NCBI GenBank assembly: GCA_030770545.1
Contig: CM061098.1
Coordinates: forward strand, 15,652,001 to 15,716,000
DNA: 64,000 bases
Reading direction: 5' to 3'
DNA from: Macropodus opercularis
Taxonomy: Eukaryota > Chordata > Actinopteri > Anabantiformes > Osphronemidae
The notes under the pieces were generated by a model. The model worked only from the letters and a program-made list of their open reading frames with translations, made no database searches and was not told where the DNA came from. Below, in pieces: positions 1-12,049 of the stretch. The translations under genes and the position numbers were made by a program. Position 1 is the stretch's first letter. Every line of letters starts with the position of its first letter.

Positions 1-320
1 TAAAGCAGGGGATAAAAACTGCATTTATAGTTGACAATGTGCTACATCATAAATGCAGGTAAAGAGGGCCAGACAATAAATGTTATAAAGGTTAAACATC
101 TGGCAACAATTTGAGATCAGGCACAAAGAGATTGTAAGACAAGGCAAAAGGATATAGGAGATGATTTGTGGTTTAGCTAAAACAGCAGAGATAAAAAATG
201 TTGTTTTTGACATAAACGACAACTATTTGTGTTTTAATTGTAAACAACCAAAAAATTATTATTCGTAATTATATAATTTCTTAACTTGTTGTTGTTTTGA
301 AGGTGTTGAAACATGACATG
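1..320. other. AT-rich stretch without recognised feature
   Basis: I see no coding exon, RNA gene or recognisable transposon protein here. The sequence is AT-rich with short poly-A and poly-T runs. It precedes a dispersed repeat that begins near 325. Confidence 0.5.
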
Positions 321-324
321 GAAC

Positions 325-1000
325 GAATGTTCATGTGTCTGAGCAAACATGCAATCTCCCTTAACGATCCCTTGCACCGCTGTGAGCAACATCCGACCTG
401 TGGTCAGCCAGTATCACATATGTCCAAGTTAAATGGTTTCTCTGAAAAATCAAATTACAGCAGTAATTTCCATTAGATTACTTTTAATTAAGTGATTTAG
501 TCCATTTGCAACGAAAAAGATAAACACCTTGTTCATGACCTGTGTAGTATGTTAATGCTATATATAGTATAAATGCTTATTTACTATGGCAAAACATGAA
601 CTGCAAACCATACCGAGCCACTATAAACAAAAATTTTGAAAGCATATTTACACACACGCTACTCATAGTAATAGTTTCATTGCTTTTTTCTTCTGTTTTC
701 ACATCCAACAGCCATTCCATTTTATGCAGAACCGCATTTCTTGTTTACTTTTACTTCGTGAGAGAATATTCCACTGCCTGTTCATTTCACCATTGTTATG
801 AGGGGTAAGCACTAGCAGCATTTAGTCTCTTAACTCCACCGCAGCCACGCCATTTTGCTGGCAAAGTTCACTTCACATACAGTGAAGACTTTGTCAGTGG
901 TGTTGATCAGCAGTGAAAATACATGTGTGAACTGCATCATATCGTAGGCTGACCAATCACCTCTCACACCGAGTCACATTGCAAAATAGTACTAATTCTG
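325..1000. repeat. Dispersed repeat, copy 1 (second copy near 33,975-34,290)
   Basis: Two blocks of this stretch recur in the same order inside a CSPP1 intron near 34 kb. One is around 375-420 (CTGTGAGCAACATCCGAC, then CCAGTATCACAT). The other is around 945-990 (GGCTGACCAATCACCTCTCA, then GAGTCACATTGC). Copy 1 is about twice as long as copy 2, so it has gained or kept extra sequence between the blocks. No transposase is readable. It may be a non-autonomous DNA transposon, but I could not define terminal repeats. Confidence 0.5.
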
Positions 1001-1443
1001 ATCTGATCTGGGGGGGGGGATATCCCTTAGATGGCGGGTACGGAACTGGACTGGCTGCAGAAACATCCTCGTAAGGGCAGCAGAGTGAGCAGTCAGTGGG
1101 GAAAGAAAACCAGGGGCATGAATTATAAAAAAAATGAGAATAAGGTTGCCTGAGTTTGAGGTTCTCAAAACCACCTGTAGCACAGACTACATGAGATGTT
1201 ACTTAGGGTGGTAGTCTTTGCCTGTCTTTGCAGCTGTGTCCTCTGACCGCCTCATCAGATGCTTGTCAGAAGAAAGATGTGCAAAGGGTCAACGTCTAAG
1301 CTTTGACCGTGATCATGGGGTGATGCAATGCCTACTTGATGAACGTGTAACGTGAACCTGGTAGCCTTTTGGACCAATTAGTGCCACATCACAAGTGAAA
1401 GCAAAGGTGTCCCTACTCAAAACACACACACAAACACACCCCT

Positions 1444-1481
<38 letters not shown>

Positions 1482-2255
1482 TCATTTACAATTTCTAGGC
1501 CCATCTGTTGCATGGCGCTTGTCAGCTAAATGTCACCTGATGACATCATATGTCTGTCAACCTTTACCCTCATCACTATACACGTGCAAAAGACCTTCAC
1601 ACATACACACACAGATTCTTTCTGAGTCTGAATTCTAAATGTGGTAAATCTGATTACCTGGGTAAAGTTTGGTAAATTGCTACCCTTTAGAAGGCAAATT
1701 AACTAGGCAAACAAACTAGGTTCAAAGTACCCAGACCAACTAATGAACGATTTCTCTAGACTAAAAGGGGGCAGGCTCAAATGCATAGACCGTAGGACTT
1801 ACAAAGACTAAAGTTGGAATATTGTGAAATACAAAATAGTTAGTGAACGTTTAGCAAACAAAATTGTCAGTAGGGAATAAGCTAATGCAAGGAATGAGAA
1901 CTAAAAACCACTGGAAACAAATTTGGTAAATACACTTAACTTTGCATGCAGGATAACAGGCTCACTGAAATGGAAGGAAACAAAACTCTTAAGGCAACAA
2001 GGGGCAAGTACAAACAATCAAAAAGATAAGCAGGACAAAATTGTAGTACAAATTGTTACAAACCATAGTCAATGAGAGAGAACAGTCAAGTCAAGAGAAC
2101 AGTAACATCCACAAACAAGCAAGCAAGGGTCTGTGAGAATGCATACTTTCTTTGCATACTGTATGTCTGTGGAGATTCTCCACAGGTGAATCATCCAGGT
2201 GAAGTTGTCTGAAGGTCGAGTCATGGCAACTGGACTTCTTCTAGTTCGTAGAAAC
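1001..2255. other. Non-coding stretch with a CA microsatellite
   Basis: No exon or transposon protein was recognised. The only clear structure is an interrupted (CA)n tract at about 1,423-1,479, which generates spurious Cys/Val open frames on the minus strand. Confidence 0.55.
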
Positions 2256-2610
2256 GTTTCACCACCTATCCATCCATCTTCTTCCGCTTTTTCCCCGAAG
2301 GGGTCGCGGGCGTGCTGGAGCCTATCTCAGCTGGCTTTGGGGCCACATATATAGACACACAATCACAGTCATACACACTCACACCTATGGGCAATTTACG
2401 CATCCAACCAATTGACCTAACTGCATGTCTTTTGACTGTGGGAGGAAACCGGAGACCCCGGAGAAAACCCACGCAGACACGGGGAGAACATGCAAACTCC
2501 ACACAGAAAGGCCCCCGGTCGCCTCCGGGAATCGAACCCGGGACCTTCTTGCTGTGAGGCGACAGCGCTAACCACCACACCACCGTGCCGCCCGTTTTAC
2601 CACCTATCCA
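2256..2610 (-). repeat. tRNA-derived SINE with target-site duplication
   Basis: Read on the minus strand, the element starts near 2,593 with a tRNA-like head. There is an A-box-like GGTGTGGTGGTTAGCG, then a B box GGTTCGATTCC about 30 bases on. The body contains the CATGTTCTCCCC and GTGGGTTTTCTCCGG blocks common in fish SINEs, and it ends near 2,272 in short GATG repeats. It is flanked by a 17-bp direct repeat with one mismatch (2,256-2,272 and 2,594-2,610), as expected for LINE-mediated insertion. The open frames across it are fortuitous. Confidence 0.85.
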
Positions 2611-2689
2611 CCGTGTATACTGTACTTGTATACTTTTGTATACCGTGTGTGGAGTCTGTGAAGCTGAGCTGCTAGGTCATAGATCGGTC

Positions 2690-3775
2690 ATGGTGAGTGT
2701 TGGAAGCCTTGCTTTCGTTTTCACTACAAGGAAAGTCGCCGGCTAACCCTGCACTGTCGTTTCTTGTGACTGTGGCTTTTTTAGCTCTCTGATGTGGCGC
2801 CTTTATTTTTGTACACTCTGCCACGTGTTTCCTCAGTTTAATAAATTATCTGAAACTCAAAGCTTCCGAATTCACCTGATCCTTATTATTGCTGGCCCCG
2901 CTCCAAGTCCAGGCCTGCAATTTATGACAGTACGATCTGACCACACCATGGACCCCGCGGATTCGACCCAGGCTCCCAAAGGCGATCAGTTGACCAGGAC
3001 CCTCTACAGGGTACTAGTCACGGTCCCAGAAATTCCAGACACCCAGGTCTGCATTTCCACCCTGGACTGGGTTACTGGGGTTTACACCGCCTGCCCCTGG
3101 CAGCTACTGCGCCTCGTCCACAGCCAGCTACCACACTTCGTCCACAGCCAGCATTCCTGCCTGTCTCACAGCCAGTGCTTCTGCCTGCCGCACCTGAACA
3201 TATTCTCAGCCTTACCCTTTAGTCCTTTGTGGTGGGCAGGTGACCCAGGACCCCATGGTGCACCAGAACTCACTTCCCACCTCTCTCCATCAGAGGCACG
3301 CCTTATTTGGAAGTAGTTGGGGCTCAGTCAATGCCACACTTTTCTTTGCCAGCTACAACACTCTCTGAATCCAACCCACAGTCTCACTTATCCTGGGTCT
3401 CTCTTCGGTGGAGGGTCCGCTCAAGTTCCTGTCCGTGTCATGTGCGGGCCGGTAGAGGGCCCGCTTCTGTCCCCGTCATGGAGGATCCGCTTCTGCCCTC
3501 GTCTTGTGCAGCCCGGAGGAGGGTTCGCTGAGGTTCCTGTTCTCGTCTCGTGCGGCCCAGAGGAGGAGAGGTGCTCAGAGGATCCACCGGCATCACGCAG
3601 CTGCTCACTTGCACTGCTACCACGGCTTTACACCGAAGCCACAGAGACGATCGCCGCAATCAGCTGATCGGCGGCCTGGGACAAAATCGCGGGTCCGCTT
3701 CTGTTCCTGCGGCCCAATGGAAGGTTCGTTTCTATATAAACCTGGAGCTGAGCCACAGTGAATCTGTTAATGTTA
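2690..3775 (+). mobile_element. LTR-retrotransposon-like 5' remnant with GC-rich minisatellite
   Basis: Around 2,840 there is a TTTAATAAATTA poly(A)-type signal and the end of an LTR-like stretch. Beyond it is a leader with GACAGTACGATCTGACCA, then an ATG at 2,948 opening MDPADSTQAPKGDQ. This arrangement resembles the LTR end, leader and gag start of fish Ty3/gypsy elements. No protease, RT or integrase follows. From 3,409 to about 3,720 the sequence becomes GC-rich and is made of degenerate units starting GAGGGTCCGCT, GAGGGCCCGCT, GAGGATCCGCT and GAGGGTTCGCT. I infer a 5'-end fragment of a dead element. The assignment to gypsy is by resemblance only. Confidence 0.45.
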
Positions 3776-3789
3776 AACTTTAAATAATA

Positions 3790-4680
3790 TGTTTTCAAGT
3801 TTCAGTTTAGAATCGCAACACCAAAACATACCATGTTATTTACCAAATTGCTCTACTGCTATAACAACATGTTTTCTAGACTAATGAAGCCTATAAATCA
3901 ACATGAACAACAATTATACCAAATAATTTTTATACCAGTCATCTGTCAAATATGGTTTAGGCTAGTGGTTCCCAATGGCTGCGCCACGACATCTAAGTGT
4001 GATTATCCACTTCACCAGAAATTAGCGGCAGCTCATACTTATAATACTAGCCAGAGCTTCATAATAAAAATGCTAAGTGTATTTAAACCCCATCTCCAGA
4101 CAAATCACTCATCACTTCAAAAGGAGAACACAAACTATTTTGTTCAAATGCGTGAACAGACTGCCCAAGACCTTATAGCATATAAATTGAGACTAGATTT
4201 TCATTAATGTGTAATGTGATTAGATTAACTGGGAAGTACAAATGTGGTAAGGTGTTCATTGAGTAGTCTGACTGAATGAGGGTACAGGCTGTGGCTCACT
4301 GTGCTGGTCCTGGCCTCCATCTCTATCTCCTCCATGAAGGCAGCAGGTGAAACAAATTATGTGTAGGGTGTGCTGTTTCCTTCAGGATATTTCTCACTCT
4401 CTTTAAACAGCGATGAGCATAGACAAAGGCCATCTCCAGGAGACTGGTCCTGGTTATTCTCTCTCTGGAGCACCCACTGTTCAGACTTAGTGCAGCTAGA
4501 AAACTACAATACGAATCCATAGGTCAGCACACTTCCTATTGCACAGTGATAAAAGTTCACCATGAGATTGTTCAGTTTTGTCAGATAGAGTCGCTGCTAG
4601 GCCTTTCCTGCAGCTGAGGCAGTGCTGGTGCCTCAGGCCAGATCCTCTATCACAGTTACGCTGAGGAACTTAAAACAAAA
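3790..4680. other. No recognised feature
   Basis: No exon, RNA gene or readable transposon protein. A short open frame at 3,833-4,207 (plus) has no recognisable motif and AT-driven codon use; I regard it as chance. Confidence 0.5.
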
Positions 4681-4689
4681 ATTGACTTT

Positions 4690-5625
4690 CTCTCTCCCTC
4701 TATCCAATGTAGAGTGGAAAGTGAATGGGCTGCCCAGATTTACAAAAATTTTGTTCATTGGTTAATTTTGTTTGTCTTTTTTGTGTTGAGAACCAGATTA
4801 TGCTCGATGTACCATGCTGCCCGTTGTTCAACCTCCTTCCTATTGTCTGTTTTTATTATTTCTGTTTTATTATTATCCGTAATGAGGCCAAGCACAGTTG
4901 TGTTGTTAGCAAACTTAATGAAGTAATTTGAAGTTCTTGGGTCCTTGTGGGTCCTCTGTGCTGACAGATAGAGCATATGAAATACACTTGCCACTATGAT
5001 TGATTTGTTAGGAAGTCCAGTGTCCAGTTGCATATTGATGTGTTCAAGCCATAGTTGTTTGGATCTCAACTTTTGTGGCAACATTGTGTTAAATGTCAAG
5101 CTAAAGTCAGCGAAGGAGTCTTGCATATGTGTTCTTGTGCTCTAGGTGCTCTAGTAATTTATGGAGCAGTACAAAACTGTATGACCTCCCATTACCGCAC
5201 GGTGGCCACACCACGTATATATATATCCTCCTGGCCTGAAGGTAATAGGCTCACCATGCCACCAGACAGGAAGTGCACCATTACCTTAACTCTAACCAAA
5301 GCAAATAAGGAAATAATGGCTCCTACACACGTAACATTTGCCTGTTTTGTTACAGGAACGATTATGGCACATTTGAAACATGTTGGGAGCCAAGCAGTAG
5401 ACAGCAACATGCTGTAAATGTCTCAAACCTTACTTGTAGAGTGCCTTAAAATAACTGCTGCTGTGGTGCTATATAAATAAAACTGAATTGAACTGAATTC
5501 AATTATGATGAAGACCTCTGCCAGTTCAACTGCACAGTCCTTAAGCACCCGTTGCAGTATCCCATCTGGTACATCTGCCTTCCTGGGATTGATGTTATAT
5601 AGGCACAGTTTCACCTAATTTGTTC
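4690..5625 (-). mobile_element. Decayed L2/Rex-type LINE reverse transcriptase
   Basis: Successive minus-strand frames carry RT blocks in the right order. PDGILQRVLKDCAVELAEVF is near 5,570 (cf. the PDGI block). CFKCAIIVPVTKQANVTC is near 5,350. LEHINMQLDTG is near 5,030, and FANNTTVLGLI is near 4,900 (the FADD catalytic motif, with both Asp lost). LVLNTKKT is near 4,775. Frames change between blocks. A tail-like segment of another LINE (GTGCCTTAAAATAACTGC to GAATTGAACTGAATT, about 5,430-5,505) sits inside it. The element is inactive. Confidence 0.75.
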
Positions 5626-5934
5626 TCAAGACTAGGCCTGTTTCAGTCCAAGGGAAGGCGGTTAATCCAGTGTCTGAATTTCCCCTGTCAGACCTAAAAG
5701 CTAAGTGACTGGCTTTAATTAACAGTCTGACCTTGTATGTCATCCACCGTTTTTGGTTAGGAAACTGCCTCCAGGATATTCCACTGTCCACACATAAATT
5801 AATATGATTAATTTAAAATAGATATTTTTTCATTTTTGAATTTAATTTACTTATTGATCTAATTTATTATAATTTTATTATTAGCATTTAAGCAAGTATT
5901 TCTGTTCATGAGCATTATTCATGTTGTCATAAGG

Positions 5935-6060
5935 ATATTAATCAACACTGTGCAATGATGATTTGCCTTTAAGGTGTATCGTTATCAGTATCGTCGATAC
6001 TGGCCCTGTAGTTACTTGGTATCGAATCGATACCAAATTTCGTGGTATCGCCCATCACTA
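5935..6060. repeat. hAT-like MITE fragment
   Basis: The stretch contains self-complementary ATCGTCGATACTGG and GGTATCGAATCGATACC. It ends with GTGGTATCGCCCATCACTAG, whose complement starts CTAGTGATGGGC, a common fish hAT terminus. The other terminus and the target duplication were not found. Confidence 0.4.
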
Positions 6061-6099
6061 GCGTGACCCTGATCCCCCCATTGATGGTGTTGGTACTGG

Positions 6100-6381
6100 T
6101 AGTATTCCAGTTGGCTATCTCCGAACCAGTGCAGTCCAGAAATGCCAGTCTGTTGTTCTTAGTGTCTCATGGATCTTAAGCTTCACCCAGGTGTCATCCA
6201 CATATCTGAACCAGTGGGTTGGGGCTGTTCCTGAGAAAGAGTTGAGAGCTTTCTTCTCCACTTCCTCCATATACAGGTTGGCCACAATAGGTGACACAGG
6301 AGAACCCGTAGCGCAGCCATGCCTCTGTCTGTATGAGTCCCCTCTATAGCTGAAATATGTGGTGTTACATAGACCACTCAT
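6100..6381 (-). mobile_element. Penelope-like element reverse transcriptase fragment
   Basis: The minus-strand frame contains YRQRHGCATGSPVSPIVANL and THWFRYVDDTWVK. The GSPVSP block and the RYVDDT catalytic block are characteristic of Penelope-like RTs. The frame breaks after the YVDD block. No GIY-YIG endonuclease is visible. It is a short fragment, not functional. Confidence 0.8.
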
Positions 6382-6389
6382 TTGAAGAC

Positions 6390-8320
6390 AACAAAGTTCA
6401 CATTCTGGACATTCAGAGTAGACATGTGGTTTGAACGAGGCGTTAGAGAAGCTTTACATGTACAGGTAAACAGCCCCTCTTTCAACAGAGGTGGAGGCCT
6501 CAGACACAACTTGTCTCCCATCTACCATGCTGCCCTTTCAACTATGCCCAGGAAGATCAAGACCACTTCACATGCTATGTTCCAGTCCTGTAATAGAATC
6601 TATGGTATCAAATGCTGCATTAAAATCTAACAGGGCAAGTACAGGAACTAGACCATTGTCTGAAGCTGTGAAAAGGTCATTAGTTAGCTCTAATCAGAGC
6701 TGTTTCTGTGCTATTATGTAATCAGAACGCTGACTGGAAATCTTCATACAGGTTATTCCTACGCAGGTGTTCACATAGTTGTTTAGCTACAATTTCTTGT
6801 TGTTGGAATCTCACTTCTGCCGGGTTGGTTGATGAGAAGAGAGATGATGGGTTTGTTTTTTGTTTTTCCTCAATTAATGATGAATAATATGTGGTTCTAG
6901 CAACCCAGGTGCTTTGTTATATTGTATAACTATACGTCTTACTTACGTATAACTGCTTTTCCATGCTAGACAGAAATTATGTAATTTCTTAGAACACCAC
7001 TGCCTTTCTAGTTTGCAACAGTGTCCAAAGTTGTACACAGTGAAGCTCATCAATAAGACAATATACCTGTTCATGATTAAGATGACTGCTCTCCTCTGTG
7101 TAGGTATGAGGGAATAAGGCAAAAGATGACAGAATCATCTCCTTAAGTGTAACAATAGCATTATTGGATAAACATCGGCTGCAGTAGAACTTCTTTACAT
7201 CTGTCTGTTATGGTAAATTCAAATATTAGTTAGAAATGGCCAGTTAACTATGATGTTCGGTGACTTGGCCAGTTTTTAGGTTGTATTTTGAAATTGTCCG
7301 TTTCGGTTTCATCGCGGATCTCATCCTTCGCACTGCTCCCGTTTACTCTGGCGTCATTCCATCCTCTGCTCCTTACACGCAGCTACATTTTGTATCCTGT
7401 CCAACAGAATTTGTGACTGTTTATCTTGCTAGCCTGGCTAACTTCGAATCAGATTCTATTGTTGTTATGGGCCACACTCTTAGTGTATCTAGTTTTTGTT
7501 TGATGTTCGAATTTCTTTTGTAATGCAAAGAGGCCATATAGTTAGCATGCTGCTACAATGAGTAGCAGCATGCAGGTGTCTTCTGCCCTAGCCACAGGGT
7601 TGAGACTGGAAATTGAAGACTGTTCCCTGCCACTGGACTCCCGCCTCAGTTTCCTTTTAAGGATCCATCTCAAGACTGCCACCGCCAAATCTTGCTCTGT
7701 GGACCTACCCCGGAGAAGTTCTCCATCCACGTGTTGCTGTACTGAATTATACCCAGCTGAGCATGCCTCATTCTTCTCCAGCATCTCACGGACCAGTTAC
7801 CACCTTTAGCAACAGACAAACCTCTGTTACCAGCGCCACTTCCTCTATGACCCATCACTGACCACCTCCCCTCACTTTACAAGTTTGTTCCTGCGCCTAC
7901 CACGTTTAGACATCTTCTGTTTCCTCCAACTATCCTTTCCTGCCTTGCTGAACTGTTCTCTGCTCTCTTCCTATTCAGCGATGGGACCCCAGTAGAGACG
8001 GTCGTCACGCAGTACTTCTTAACCTGGTTTTCGACTTTAAACCAGTGTTGGTTCTGCTTGTCTATTCTTGGGGTCCACCTTGAATTCTAACCGGGACAAT
8101 AACAGAGGGATTTGGGGAAGAACTAATAAATTATCAATCTCAACCCCATAAATCAGGAGAGGATCAAGAGTATGATTAAGACAGTGACTGGGTTTATTAA
8201 CATACTGACTAAAACCAGTAATGAATTAAATTATTTAAATGTTAGTTACTGTCATCTGACATCTACATGAATGATAAAAATTCTGTAAAAAAATAAAATC
8301 ACTTTATCTGTGCTAATTAT
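6390..8320. other. No recognised gene
   Basis: Several short open frames exist (for example 7,260-7,523 and 7,558-7,809, plus). None shows a motif, splice structure or transposon block that I recognise. The GC content rises around 7,560-8,000, which could mark an old insertion. Confidence 0.45.
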
Positions 8321-8329
8321 TCTAATAAT

Positions 8330-8620
8330 TCTTAAAAGAATTCTGAATATGGAAGATGAAGACGGTAGATGTCCTTCCGTGATGTCTCCTTCACTCCTTC
8401 TCTACCTGAGCTTCTAGGAATATGATAGTTGATGTGACTTGTTGGACTCAACTAATTCAAATTAACATATTCATTCTGCTGCAGCCAGGTTTCTGGCTAA
8501 GAGACTAAATAAATCTATGTGATGGTCATTTATCAAGTTATTTATTAACAAGGATTTAGAAGAGAGAGATCTGAAATTACATAGACCAGAGGGTAGAGAC
8601 ACTCCATCCAAGGTGGGATG
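8330..8620 (-). mobile_element. LINE endonuclease fragment (L2/Rex type)
   Basis: Translation of the minus strand gives a broken endonuclease N-terminal region. It includes a segment like NDHHIDLFSLL, where the family has NDHNIDLFCLTETWL, followed by EYVNLN. Stops and frame changes are present. Confidence 0.5.
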
Positions 8621-8699
8621 AATTCAGTCTCTTCTTGTCAGCCCAGGTTTTCCCCAAAAACTGCTCCAACTGTCTACAAAGCCCACATTGTTTGTCCTT

Positions 8700-9135
8700 G
8701 TTTCCTGAATGATTGTTGATCTTTATTAATATTATTTAGTTAATAAGGTTGTCATAGCTTAACTGGTCGTTGTTTGTTTGTTATTAGTATATGATCTGCA
8801 ACATTAGTTGATCTCCAACGGTTTTGGCTCAAAATTCACCTTTCGCTGTTTCTAAATTAACTAATATTCTATAACATTAGTAACCATTTATTTGCTTCTA
8901 CCAAATTGGTTATTCGTCCCTGGAAACCCAGAAATTGATTCAAGATAGCTTAACTATCCAATTTTACGTACCTGTGATTGATAAATATTGATAGTCAGCA
9001 GATACTGAAGAGGTATTAGAGGTGCTATCCAATCTTAGATAATTATCATTGATAAATTGTGCAAAACTTAGCCAATAACCAAAATTTGTGAATTCTAAAT
9101 TAGATGTATATTATGCTCCTTTGTTCCCCAACATC
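8700..9135 (+). mobile_element. Truncated LTR, same family as the one at 62.9-63.3 kb
   Basis: This stretch parallels 62,940-63,315 block by block: AAGGTTGTCATAGCTTAACT, GTATATGATCTGCAACA, then CAACTAATATT-like blocks. It ends TATGCTCCTTTGTTCCCCAACAT, versus TATGCTCCTTTGTCCCCCAACAT in the other copy. The right copy is followed by a primer-binding-like site; this one is not, so it looks like a solo or truncated LTR. Confidence 0.65.
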
Positions 9136-9423
9136 ATTATGTTTAAAACAAAAACTGTACTGAAAGATATCCTTCTTGTCTTAGAGATAAAGTCTGGCTG
9201 TCTGGGTTGTTTGTATTAGATAAGACACAGGTTTTCAGTAAGTAACGTTGTCTGTTTTTGTCTCTCTCTCTCTATTCTCATCTACAGGTACCGTCAGACT
9301 CAGAGCCGTGTGTCTCAAGTGTTCAGTTGCTGGTCCAACCATCCTGCCTGTGTCTGTTGCTGTTTCTTGTTGTTGTGTTGTTTTCTCTCTCCTCTATCAC
9401 TTCGCCCCAACCGGTCCATGCAG

Positions 9424-9636
9424 ATGGCCGCCCACACTGAGCCTGGGTCTGCTGTAGGTGAGTTTTTCCTCTCCACTATTGCTATTAAAATGTACAATTT
9501 ATTGATTGGGTACAATTAAAAGCTTGCTCTATGTGGGAATTGTTGGGTCTAGTTGTGCAAGGTCTTAAAACCTTACTTGTAAAGTGCCTTGAGATAACTG
9601 ATGTTGTGAATTGGCACTATATAAATAAAGTATGAA
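9424..9636 (+). repeat. 5'-truncated LINE 3' end, copy A
   Basis: It matches the 3' end of the LINE at 11.3-12.05 kb nearly base for base (AGCTTGCTCTATGTGGGA, AAAGTGCCTTGAGATAACTG, TGGCACTATATAAATAAAG). It lacks coding sequence, as expected for target-primed reverse transcription that stopped early. Confidence 0.75.
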
Positions 9637-9639
9637 ATC

Positions 9640-11330
9640 TCTCAACAAATACTTTGGTAGTACTTTATTTGTGAAGTAATTACTTACTGTTACACCACAC
9701 TGTTAGCTTAAAATAAATAATAGATAAATAAAATGGTTGCCAGTTTGTTTTATTTTATCAGCTAGTTAATTTAATAGTCTTCAAGGTATTCCAGTGTAAA
9801 TTGAAAATCAAGAAAAGTGAAAGAAGTCAAAACAAGACTGGTTCATAGGGTACCACAGGAACCACAAACACGTGAAAGATTCTGAATTCCTGTCACATCG
9901 TTGAGCTACAGGCTCAGAAAATGTGTTATATATCATCTTGTCTTAACTGTTCCATCAATCTTTCTTTCTTTTTTTAAAAAATTCCACTTAAATAATCCAA
10001 AAGCAGCGATCAGTGAGGTACAGGGAGGCAGAAAGAATCATAGTGGTGATTCAGACTGCAGGGAAGACATCAGAAAGGAGGAATTCAATTTTCGTTTCAC
10101 AGTAATATCTTAGCTTCTACCTGTATCCTGCACAAACTAAATCGCTCTCCTTTTTCTCATGAGCAGAATTCAATTTGTCTGCCACAGAACAGGCTATGTG
10201 TGTGCATTATGTATGGAGTTAATAAAACTGAAACTGCACTTTGAGTTACCAGTTTGATTAAAGAGTGTTATTCTTTCTCTTTGTGCATCTTTACTCCTTG
10301 ATTCTCAATGTCTCGTTATTATTTTCCACTTTTCACTGTGTTCTGAACGTCAAAAAGACCTTTACATGTCATCATATTTGCAGTGAATTATGAGAGTTAT
10401 ACAATCTTTATACTTTCTACCAGTGGCGGGCCATGCATTTTACACCAAGGCCTTCTGTGATGTCCTGCTTACTTGAATAAATACCCCTCATAATACCATT
10501 AATGACACCACAGCTAGAAGCACACTTGCACTTGCATCACTTTAATATAGATGAACCCACATCAGAAAATTGTGTTTTTCATTAAGACAACGGTCACATA
10601 AGTCTAACTTCTCTTGAAATGTCTGTCGTGAAAATGGCCTGGCAAATACAGTACATCTGCAAACAAATCTATGTTCAACTCCTTCAGCCTTCTAATCTAA
10701 GCTTCTACATTCCTACTCTTACCTTTACTGTAAGGACAAGATTCTGGATAAAAACAGCCAAGATAATTTTCCTTCACACAGTGGCAGGTGCCCCCTTAGG
10801 GAGCTCTGTAACTCAAAAGAAGCACCTGCCCCTGCACCTAGAGAGGAGTCAGTTGAGATGACTCATCTGTTTCGAATGCCTCATGGACGCCTCCCAGGAA
10901 AGGTGTTCCAAGCATGTCCCACCATGAGAACCCAGAACACACTCCCAGGAATACATTGGAATTCCCCTGAAAGAGATGAATTAAGTGTCCAGGAAGAGAG
11001 AAGTGTGGGGAACATTGCTTAGTCAACTGCCCCCGCAAAAACACAGATGAAAATGGATGGATGGAATCATGGCTAGAAAGAAAGTCATAACTGAGTGGTT
11101 GAATGTTTAAAATCTGTGCTATGAAGAAAAATAGATAAAACCAAAGCTTGGTTTTCATCATAGGACCTTTGTCATTCATCTTAATATTTTTTTCTGCCAG
11201 ATAGTGGGAAAAGAGTGTTGTGTCTGCTGTAGCTTAGAAATACAATATGTTTCCATGTCAGTGACATTCAACTGCTGACTGATCCTCTCACAGAGTGATG
11301 CTGAAAAATGAATCTATGCATTTTGTTACC
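9640..11330. other. No gene; possible MITE near 10,435-10,580
   Basis: No exon was recognised. Around 10,424 the sequence CAGTGGCGGGCCATGCAT resembles one end of common fish DNA-transposon MITEs, but I did not find its partner end. Confidence 0.4.
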
Positions 11331-11335
11331 TCTAG

Positions 11336-12048
11336 GCTGGACTAGTGTAACTCACTACTCGTAGGATGTCCCAATAACTCTTTAAAAAGCCTCCAGTTAA
11401 TTCAAAATGCTGCAGCCAGAGTTCTTACTGGACTTAGGAAGAGATATCATATTTCTCCTACATTTGATTTTCTGCATTGGCTCCCTGTCAAATCTAGGAT
11501 AGAATTCAAAATTCTTCTCCTCACATACAAAGCTATTCATAATAAAGCTCCATCTTATCTTAAAGACCTCATAGCTCCTAATGCTCCCTTCAGAACGCTT
11601 CGTGGTTCCTAGAGTTGCTAAATGCAGAACGGGAGGCAGAGCCTTTTGCTGCCACGCTCCTATCCTGTGGAACCAGCTTCTAGTTCAGGTTGGAGAAGCA
11701 GACACCCTCTTTAGTTTTAAAACTAGGCTTAAAACCTTTCTTTTTGACAAAGCATATAGTTAGAGATGGTTCTGGTCACTCAGAACATGCCTCCATGTCC
11801 TCATGTGACTAACTTTGTCTCTTTTTCTCTCGTAGTTCGTACTAAGGTTTAAGTTTCCTCTCTATAGAGGGAGTTTTTCCTCTCTACTGTTGCTATTAAA
11901 ATGTACAATTTATTGATTGGGTACAATTAAAAGCTTGCTCTATGTGGGATTTGTTGGTTCTAGTTGTGTAAGGTCTTAAACCTTTGTAAAGTGCCACTGA
12001 TGTTGTGAATTGGCACTATATAAATAAAGTTGAATTGAATTGAATTGG
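11336..12048 (+). mobile_element. L2/Rex-type LINE: RT C-terminus plus 3' UTR
   Basis: The plus-strand frame reads through the C-terminal RT region: SLQLIQNAAARVLTG near 11,390, FLHWLPVKSRIEFKILLLTY near 11,470, and RAFCCHAPILWNQL near 11,640. It ends FLFDKAYS, stop at about 11,763. The 3' UTR follows and ends in ATAAATAAAG and a (TTGAA)n tail at 12,030-12,046. It is the most complete copy of the family whose tails recur at 9.4 kb and 16.65 kb. Confidence 0.8.
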
Positions 12049-12049
12049 G

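Noticed and set aside
1313..1513. Cys-Val-rich minus-strand frame
   Set aside because: It is produced by the (CA)n microsatellite; no other support.
2266..2583. 105-codon frame on the minus strand
   Set aside because: It spans the SINE, whose tRNA promoter boxes and target duplication explain the sequence.
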